A stretch of DNA of 64,000 nucleotides from Ophiodon elongatus. Its lineage: Eukaryota > Chordata > Actinopteri > Perciformes > Hexagrammidae. This document shows positions 48,569 through 58,851 of this stretch, one piece after another. Position numbers and translations under genes: made by a program. The DNA lies in the NCBI GenBank assembly GCA_016806645.1, contig JACSYO010002134.1, positions 1,345,988 to 1,409,987 of the forward strand, written 5' to 3'. The notes beneath the pieces are model-generated. The model did no database searches. It saw nothing but the letters and a program-made list of their open reading frames with translations, and was not told the DNA's origin. Position 1 is the first letter of the stretch. Every line of letters starts with the position of its first letter.

Positions 48569-50570
48569 ACTCAGACAGTGTAAAAGAAGTGACTTAAGTC
48601 GAAAGCTACTCATAATACCTATTACACTGGTTTACTTTTCAACAAGTAGTTGTATTGCAGGCATACTGTAGGATTTATGATGCTGCAAAATCTAGAAATC
48701 CAGATTACTGTGCATTTGTGTGTGCGTGTAGCAGATTAGGAATCCAAGCAGGATTTCACTCCATCACAAATGGACATACAAACCCATTAAAAGGATTTCT
48801 CTCACTACGTAACCCAGATATATTTCTAACTATCCTGCAGAGTAGTGGTACACATATGCATGCAAATATTTAAACAAAGGGATGATTTTCTATGAGATAC
48901 AGACTCTGCCTGTTAAATACCTTGTCGTCATCGTCGCAGTTCATGACGTTGGAGAAGGGGATCTCGGCCTTGAACATCTTCCTACAGTGCATCAGCTGCA
49001 CCAGCAGGTAGCACACCGTCTTGAACTTCATCCTCTTGGCTGGTTTGATGTCTGACAGAATAAGACCAGGAAAGATCTGGAAGTGAGGAGACGAAGATAA
49101 TGAGACGAACGGCAACAAAAAGAACGACCTAGATATTGAGAGGTATGGGAAACGTTTTGCTCCTGGTGACATAAATCATCTCCTAACATACTGTAAGCAG
49201 TTCTTCATTCAAGGGCCAAAACTATAACCAGGCTGTGTTTCCCACTCTCTGAAACAGCCTCCCACATGTTTAGAGTATGTGCACTGTCTTTCGGAGAAGA
49301 TTCAGATTTTAAAAAATAAAACGTTTCCAACTTGCTTTGACCTATAATCTAAAATTGTGACTTCAAACGATGATTTTTTTTCGTTTTATCATTGATCTAC
49401 AAAAACACATATACATGTACTGCTTACACGGCTGCATCAGCAACTTCTCTGCAGATTTTCCACTGACTTTTAACTAACAGATGATAAATCCACAAATTGA
49501 CCATCATAATGTTGTACTGGAAAATATGTACAACTTAATAGTGCTAAAATATAGACAGAATATAAGAACACACAAACTGTTAAACAAATTGAGTAAACTG
49601 ATTGTTTTTTGTCTGTGTGTCTCATTCAGCTGTAGTTTGCCTAATCTTCCAAGCTTTAGATATAAAACTAGCCCATCATTTGCCATTCAGTCCAACTTCT
49701 CATTTTCAGCAAACCATAAAAAAGAAATCTGAATTTTTGTCCTTCATTCAAAGGTGAATGCAGGTCATCATATAAATTAGCCTAAACTGAGCATGGGCTG
49801 AGACCCTGTAGTATAGTCTTTATGTAATTGATTGTGGCTGAGGCGGTCACAGAGTTCGCCGAAGCGTTGCACTGCTCACACTGCTACGTCCCGTAAAACC
49901 ACGCCCATCCCGGTGAAATAACAAGTTTTTAGCATTCAGCATATCACAATCTAATTTTATGTAGCTCATGTTTCGCATGTTTGCATGTAAGAAGCGCTTA
50001 GATTAGTATTTTGCACATTAAAATAAGATATTATAACATCCAAAGATAAACATAATTGCCTATATCTAAAACTATATTATTTTGATTTGTTTTTAAAAGT
50101 TAGTCTCAGGTCAGAAAACGTAGAAAAATAGTTATCACTGAGTATTTGTATTTTACAGTACTTTAACGTGTGTTAGAATGTGTAGGCCTTTATTTAGCAT
50201 GGTATGTTAGCTTAGCATTAACTTCATGCTACAGTTGAAGCTGATAGGAATTCAGTAATATGTTCTAGAGGTATAAACCAGTGAGTAGGACAAGTGGAAA
50301 TGTTGCTCTTTCTATGGTGCTTAATTAGAAATTAGAAATCTTGAAAATGTCATGGCAATAACTAGAACCCACAACCACGCTGTCTTGATTTTCACAAAAT
50401 GTAACCTTAAAACTTATTATTCTCTCTTTTACCAACAACCTTGAGCTCAAATTTGAATGTGCTTTTGGAGAATTGTCTCATTGATGGAAATGAAGTGGGC
50501 CTGATTGGGATTTTTACAGTAAACTGTGAGTGTGCATCTTTAAAAACCTGGATACGTCAAGTGTTTATTT

Positions 50571-50606
<36 letters not shown>

Positions 50607-52389
50607 CACACAAATACCGCAGCTGCGGATTTAAAATGCCACCCGTAGACAGCCACACACTCGGCTCTTGTGCACATGTACAGTAAGTGGTGAGCGATAG
50701 TGATCCTTGCCATGCGTACGCCAGCTTAACGCATGGTCCGCCTCCCTCTCTGCATCAGAGGATTAACTATTATAACACTGATAGATGTATCACCTCTGGA
50801 GTAAGAGCGAGAAAAGGAAAAAAAAAGAAAAAAAGAAGATGATAGTGGCGTACTTTGCGTCTGTGTGATGGCACGATGAAAAACGTCTCTATGTGATGTT
50901 TCTGAAGGAAGGCATGTCTCTCGTGGCCGAAGCCCGGCTCCACCTCGTAGTCTCCGTTCAAGCACTCCAGGGTGGTCCTTGTGATGTGCACCTTGCTGAG
51001 AGCACAAGCAGAGCAGAGGACGCAGGGCAGTTAGTGAGAAAAGTCCGACACTAAAGTCTCAAATCATTAACACCCTCATTATTTTTCAGAGGCCTATTAG
51101 GCCCTCGGCTGGCTCAAAATTCTTCGCAGCAAAGAAATTTTCATCCCAATGACTCATTTAATCTGATAACGAGTCCTAAACTTCCCTTGAAACAAGACCA
51201 AAGTGAGCCAATGAGGTGACCTCATTTCACTGCTTTTTAAATGCAAATCAGCTAGTTACTGTACATGGGTTTTCTTGAATGAAGCATTAATTTAATACTA
51301 GTGGTCTGTTTTATTTTAAGCTGCGGTCCTTTAAAAAAATTAAATAAAATCATAATCCAAATAACCTTTTAAGACTGAATATGAGATAAGGTGACTATTT
51401 TATCCTTATCTATTATTAACAAACCACATAAAGAGAGCAAAACCATCAGTGAATTAATCCTACTAACACATACTGCATCTGTAGCCAGACCTAATACAGC
51501 TTATGTTTCTGTGCCATTAAACTTCATCATTGTCCACAAACTATTGGAAACCTGTGCCCCTGCATTTGGATAACATATTCCTCTTTGCATGGCAAGTGCT
51601 CTCTCTCGCTAATGATTATTAGCGTATTGCAGATATAATTCGGAATCAGCTGACAACAAGAAATTGCAGTACAGAAATGGCCTTTAAGAGATCCCTTCCT
51701 AATGTGGTTCCAAAGTAAGAGACAAAATCCACAGTCTTCCTCTGTAAAAAAAAAAAATACATTAAAAAATGCAGCCAAAGCTCAAAGATATCTACTTTCT
51801 GATATATTGTTATTTGATTTTTGTAACGCAGTAGATGCTGACTTCTATATCTCATAATAAGAAAAGTCATGATTATGACATCCTTCCTATATACGTCGTT
51901 GATAACCACGTTTAACTCTTCGTTTAAACTACAACATCTGTATCTGAAAACCAGCTCATAATTATATGATACAGATCTCATCACTATTAGATAGAGATCT
52001 AGTAATTATGAAATCATAATAGAGATGCTATATCATAATACAGCTTCATAATTACAAGATAACGTATCCAGTTTTTCTTCCATTGGTAAATGCAATGTGC
52101 TTCTGTAAAGCAATTTTTGAAAAAGTATTTCAGGCGGTGGCTAAATGGACAATACCTGTCAGGTGGCTCAATTCATTTTAGTTTTTTGTCTTTTCAGTAG
52201 ATTTGTTATATATTTGTTTAATCAATAATAAAGTCAGCCGTATACTTTATGGTGGACGTATTGACAAGTCTATGAAAAAACATGTAGTACACATAGTGTA
52301 CATATGCAGAAAAAACTACATTTTCCCATCTGTTACTACTGTGATTGGATGCATACATTATAAGTCTGAAGTCTATCTCTGTTGCTGGG

Positions 52390-52440
<51 letters not shown>

Positions 52441-54244
52441 ACTGTGACTGCTCAGAGTCCAGTTTCAGTGGGTGTAAGAGTCAGCACTGACCCAGGCAAC
52501 CCTCCAGCCTCCATCACATTTGCCAGCGTGACATCGTTTGACCAGACGTCATACTGCCATTTCCTGAGGCCCAGAACACCACACAGCACCCGTCCGGTGT
52601 GCAGACCGACGCGCATGTTCAGATCCACCTCTGTCGCCTCCACCACCGACCTGCAGAGGGGGCCGAGGGGGTTAGAAATGTAGTCTCTAAAACTGAAACA
52701 AGATCAAGAGGAGTTAACTTGCGGCGTGGTTTATTCATCTTTCTCTGTTTGGTTGTTTGTCAGGAGGATGTCGGAAACCGTTGCACTTTTCCACGTTCTT
52801 GGTGGATCAAAGAACAAGTATTGGTTGAAGGGTGCTGCTCTGATAGCAGGTGTGCATCCGAGAATGTGTGAGAATCCAGGTCACCGTTTGATGGTGGGTC
52901 TACTGCCTTGGACCAGAATGAAATATCTCAACGACCGTAAGATGGATTTGGGATGCAGCGGTCAAAGCAAGTGACGTCGTACAAACAGCGAGCACAGGAC
53001 TTTTAACCACGAGACCGGTGTTCGAGACCCAAAGTGTTGTTTAGTTATTGTGAAATTATGTTTGTGACGTTTTTCTTTTACCTAACTAAAGTTACATTGT
53101 TTTGCTGTAGTGCCGACACGTCATTTTAACACATCACGTGCCACAACCACGTAATGAGCGGTTAAGAGGTCGTGGTCATTTCACTTATGTAAGATCATGT
53201 TGTTGTTACTAAAAACCTGATGACACTTCCATCAGCCTCAATTGTACTTAATATTTTGTACTGATTAGAAAATGTGTGCATGCTTATACACCAAACTAAG
53301 ATGGTGAACATAGTAAACATCATACCTGCTAAATACCAGCATGTTAGTGTTGTGCAAGTTAGCATGTCAGAATACTGAAGCTAGCATTAATCACAAAGCA
53401 CCGCTGTGCTTACTAACAGCCTCACAGGACCGCTATCTTGGCAGTATTAACATTGTTGCTCTTTCTTAGAATATTCTGACACTGTTATCTGATGAGTTGT
53501 TTATCACTTTGCTTATTTTTATGCTGCGCTGAATCCAAATGCATATAAAAAAATTTTAAAACTTTTTTTTAAAGCCTATGTGGAGATATGCTCTCTCTTA
53601 GTAGTTTCTGGTTTCCCTTTATTCTTCAAAAGGCGTTAAACTCTTTCAACTACTATGTGGGAGGAATGTTCTCGATTTTGAACAAAACAAATACAATTTG
53701 TTAAACCAAGGTAGCAGATCTGGTGGCCTGCTGACTTATAATTTGTATTATATAACTCTATAATGCATCCTCTAAAGGAAACCATTCTGCATGCATGTAC
53801 GTGTGTAGACCACCTTCACGTGTGGTGCACAGGAGGTAGAGCGGGACTTCTCCTCTCCAGTGAATCCCTACACAAAGCTCCGCATCACCAGTGAAAGGTC
53901 AGCCACCATGTTTGTGTGTACGTTTACAGGGTGGAGGAAAAGAAAATTTGGTCCGCACATGAGGCTGAAGGAGGCATGTCACACACACACACACACACAC
54001 ACACATACATACACATGGAGACAGATGGAAGAGTGTGTAAGGCAGCACCTGTCTTCTGAGATAAAGGACTCCAACAGCAGCATTCATCCACTCAGACAGA
54101 GCAGCAGGGAAAGAACATGACAGGCGAGGACTCACACAAGGAAATGAGGTAAAGGCTCTGTGTGTGTGTGTGTGTGTGCGTGTGTGTGTGTGTGTGTGTG
54201 TGCGTGTGTGTGTGTGTGTGTGTGTGCGTGTGTGTGTGTGTGTG

Positions 54245-54296
<52 letters not shown>

Positions 54297-56449
54297 TCAA
54301 CGTGCAGCTGGGGGGTTGGGGTAAGCGTTTGTGTCCTTGTGATTGCAAATTTATTGAATTTGTCTCAGCTTGTAGAATATCTGTTGTCATTATTAAAACT
54401 TACATGGATGTCTCCAACATTGCGTTGTTGTGTCCAAACAAAACATAGTACCTCTTGCTGCTGAACTCCTCTTACGTATGTTGCATTAATACTGAGTAAA
54501 CTTAAATGTTTGGCGGTCTGCTCCGTGACAATGTGAGAGAAAACTGGGAGAAGAATGCTCAATTTACTTTAAGCTGATCAAAATATCTCTCAGAAACTAG
54601 AAACACAGTCAAACATCTTTGATTTATGACTGTAAACCTCTCAAAGAGAGCGTGCATGCAACAAAGCTGCACTGTTCATTACAACGAGCAAATTAACAAC
54701 TGTTTTTGTGCTCATCCAAATATCTTACCTAAAATTCACAAATAGTATGTTTAATTAGGCCGGCTGCACGTGCCTTCTAGTGCATGTGAGCATGAACCAC
54801 CGGCTAGCTCAACGCCGCCGCTCAGCACTGATAACGCCGTCCCATCTCGGAGGCGTAGCGCCCACCCTTCTGTTTCCCCCCAGGTTAACACCGTTAGCTC
54901 TGTCAACACTGTTAGAGCTGTTAGCACCATTAGCTGAGAGCCGCCGGCTTAGCCGTTACCATGTTGAGAGCGGCGTGGAGGCAATGGAGCACGTCTTCCA
55001 GCACTGAGCGTTGCAGGAGAAGTCAGCACTTCCCGATAGGCGTTTAGTGTGAAAACCATACCAGTGATCAAAACATGGCAAATTACAACAGCTTGGAAAT
55101 ACTGACGAGTTTTCTCGTATATTCTGCGACCAACAGGCAAACAAACACAGTGGACTGAAAACACAAGTTTCTTGTTGGAGGTAACAGCAGCCAAATTAGT
55201 TTTTCAATCCACTGTCTCCACGCAGATACAATTAAACCTCATTTGTTCATGTGTGGGCGCCCAGATGCATGTCATAGAGAAGACATAGGTGTGTGTGTGT
55301 GGGTGTGTGTTTATGTGGGTGTTGCGTGACTCACGCAATTGTGTCAATCATGTCCAGACCCATCTCCACACAGCAGTGGGCGTGGTCTGCCTTGGGTTGG
55401 GTCAGGCCTGACACGCAGTAGTAACAGTCCCCCAGGATCTTTATTCGCCTGCAGTGATTCTCCTGCAGACACACACAAAGAAAGAGACGGACAGATGATT
55501 GTTTGAAACAACGTACTGGAGTCCACCAGATGGAGAATGTTAGTTTGAATGAGGGAACTGAAGTGGGAGCCACTTTGATTTTTAGCCACGCTAATGGCTC
55601 GGACAGCAATGTGAGTCTGCCGGTTGGTCCATCACTTTTGACTGAAATATCTTAGCAACTAATTCAATGGCTGTTCCTCAAGCATCATCATCAGGTCATA
55701 ACTTAAATTTCTACCAACACTGTGATTTAAAGATCATTAAATACCTGCAAAACCAATTGCTAATTAGCATGATAACACACAACACTAAGTTGTCGTACAC
55801 GGTTAAAAATGATACATGCATGACAGAAGAATGTTACCATTGATATTGTGAGCATGTCAGCAATATGCCTTTAGCAGCTTAAAGCAGCACTGTGCGACTA
55901 GCATAGCTGTAGACTGCTAAGTCTTGTTTTAAACAGTAGAACTAATAGTCCATCATAGATTGCAGGAAATCCAATTCTCTGGATTTGGATTTGGATCTGG
56001 ATCGTAATTTTATATAGTTTTAATACCTCGCCAGAAGTTACTTATTATGACAGGACCATTGCTATTTCAAACCCATGCTGCTGATGAAAAGCAGAACTTG
56101 ATGACTCTTAAATAGTTTCTCTTGGGAAAGAAGCAAAAGTTTGAAATTATGACGTCGACCATTTTTACATGCCGCAGCTGAAAGTTGGCCACGCTTGACG
56201 TTCGGAAATATTGTACTTTTACTCCTGTTACATGAGATCTAACTGTACAGACTGTGCGTGGATGCATCTCTGCTCATGCAAATCAGATGTGCGTGCTTGT
56301 GCAACCATGTGTATGTTTGCAGTTGAGACCAACTCTAATTGCTCTGACATGCTCTTGAAGTAGAATCCCGCCCACACTTTCCCAGACAGATCAGCTATTT
56401 GTCACAGTGCACATTGTGCACAAACTCCACAACGATGACAAAAACACCA

Positions 56450-56487
<38 letters not shown>

Positions 56488-56694
56488 CTTTATGACACAT
56501 GGACACACAAACAAATATACCTGCAGGAAGAGCCCAAACAGCAGCATGGTTACATGCAAACATACAGTACAGGTGCTTTGGTTTTGTCACACACACACAG
56601 GGTTTCCATTTGGCGCTGTTTCACTCACAGTCATCATAAAATCGTAATGGTAGACCCTACAAAGCTTAGCCTGCAGGCAGCCTCTGAGTGACAA

Positions 56695-56725
<31 letters not shown>

Positions 56726-56891
56726 CAAACAAATACAGAGGAATCATGACAACTGCAGGGTTAGAGGCGGAGATGAGAAGAGAGGAGACGGGGTGCTCTG
56801 GTTTTCTGCTCATGGGAGCAGAAAGATGCTGGCGTGGGAGGATATGAGAATTCAGAATGTGGATGATTATCCCAGCGCTAGGAAAATAAAT

Positions 56892-56942
<51 letters not shown>

Positions 56943-57344
56943 AGAACAGAAATGAGGGAGAAATCATCAGCTGACAGCAAGCCATGTCTCAGGAGAAAGG
57001 TATCTGTCTGCGTTTTTGGAGACATATTTGGGATTTTGAACCAGCTGATTTTGAACCAGCTGATTTGTCTAATAGGGGGCAAAATCTGTGTCATCAATTT
57101 GGCTTGATTAATTTCCTCATGGCACGGTGAAGGTTAGGGTTAAGTTAGGTGTATGCCTGTTATAGTTGAGTTAGGGTGAGCATCCTGGGAATAAATGTGT
57201 TGTGTAGCACACAGCAGTCAGACGGGCTCAGTAGCTGTGACAGAGCCGGTTTGAAAGTGAATTTCTCCCTCGCTAACACGACAGGGTATAAATCTCAATT
57301 AGGATGCAGCTGCAGCTAGACACACACACATACATACACACACA

Positions 57345-57382
<38 letters not shown>

Positions 57383-58572
57383 CACACAATTTATCTTCAT
57401 CTCAGGAGTTCCATACAATGGCTTTCTGAGTGCTGGCGCACTGATAGCAAGCCACATATCACCTTGTATCTTGCTCTCCCCCCCCTGCCCCCCCCCCCCT
57501 CCCCACACTTCCTTCTGTCTCTCTCACCCCGAGTTAAGCCATGACTGATTGCTGAGATGCAGAATGAACTCAAGAGGGATAATCCTGCTGATCATGTGAC
57601 TTTTGTGTGTGCATATGTGCATGTGTGTGCGTGTAGGAGGAGAGAGTAAACTGTGGAAAGACATCTCTTGGCCTGGGAGAAGATGAGGATAGACGAGTGG
57701 CATGCTGAGCGTTTAGTGCGAATGCGGTGTCACCGAAATTATTGGCCAGATTGACTGGCCAATAATTTATCATCCGAAACGCTGATCCTGATGAGATCTA
57801 TCTGATGATCACAACATAATCATTTAAAATCATTAAAATCCCTGTATAATGACTAAAATGAGTAAAAAGCTAAACGTTCTCGTTTCAGTTGACACACTTT
57901 CTGCCGCGTTACTGAAGTGACGCCATTGCGGTGAAAGGGGAGGCTTGATAACTGTAGACGCAGGGTGGCGGCGAAATGCTTGAATCTTGTTGACAAGATT
58001 TTATGATAGTAAATATACGCTGCATACACTGTACCCTAAATTTGTTGTGATTAAATGTAAACTCGTGAATTTAATGAAACATTGTCGCGCTCGAACTGTT
58101 GAACGATGTTTTAAAGTTGCTTAACATTAGGAATTTATCCTTAAAATTGTAAATATATTTTCAATAAACTGTTAGCATTTAAATAAAAATCTAAATAAAC
58201 AAATAACTTTTGGCCGTTAGGGGGCAGAAGAACTCTGCAGCTAGCGGAAAAACAGACATCCCTGACATACAATTGTTTTAAAAACGTGTTGTGGTTAACA
58301 TGTCAGCAAACAATGTTTGTACCATTTTACAAATCTAGAATTTCTAAATGTGGTCATTTTTAAAGATGAATTAATTTACTTTTTGCCACAAGGGGCCAAA
58401 AAAACATCAAAACAAACTGACGGATAACATCCAAAAGTATCATCTTACTGGAGTTGTGTCTCAAATATTGTGCTTACTATTATTTGCTGCACCCTGTGCA
58501 CATGTGTATGTGTTGAGGTAGTCTTAGTCTGACAAACTATGATGATAAAACTATGTGTGTAGGTGTATATAG

Positions 58573-58628
<56 letters not shown>

Positions 58629-58811
58629 ACTCATGCAGTATTAATGTTACAGTAGATAATCTATCACCTAATCATCTTTCCCAGAGAACAACGCTATACA
58701 CAGGCTTACTGACACAAAGTGCACTGTGTGTGCTACCACACACACTCTCTCTGTCTTTATCAAGTGCAGTAGTCCCAATAGTGCTCGCTCTCTCTCTCTC
58801 TCTCTCCCTCT

Positions 58812-58851
<40 letters not shown>

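Noticed and set aside
57736..57768. MicroRNA precursor
   Set aside because: The stem is only 14 bp with a 5-nt loop, too short for a pre-miRNA hairpin.
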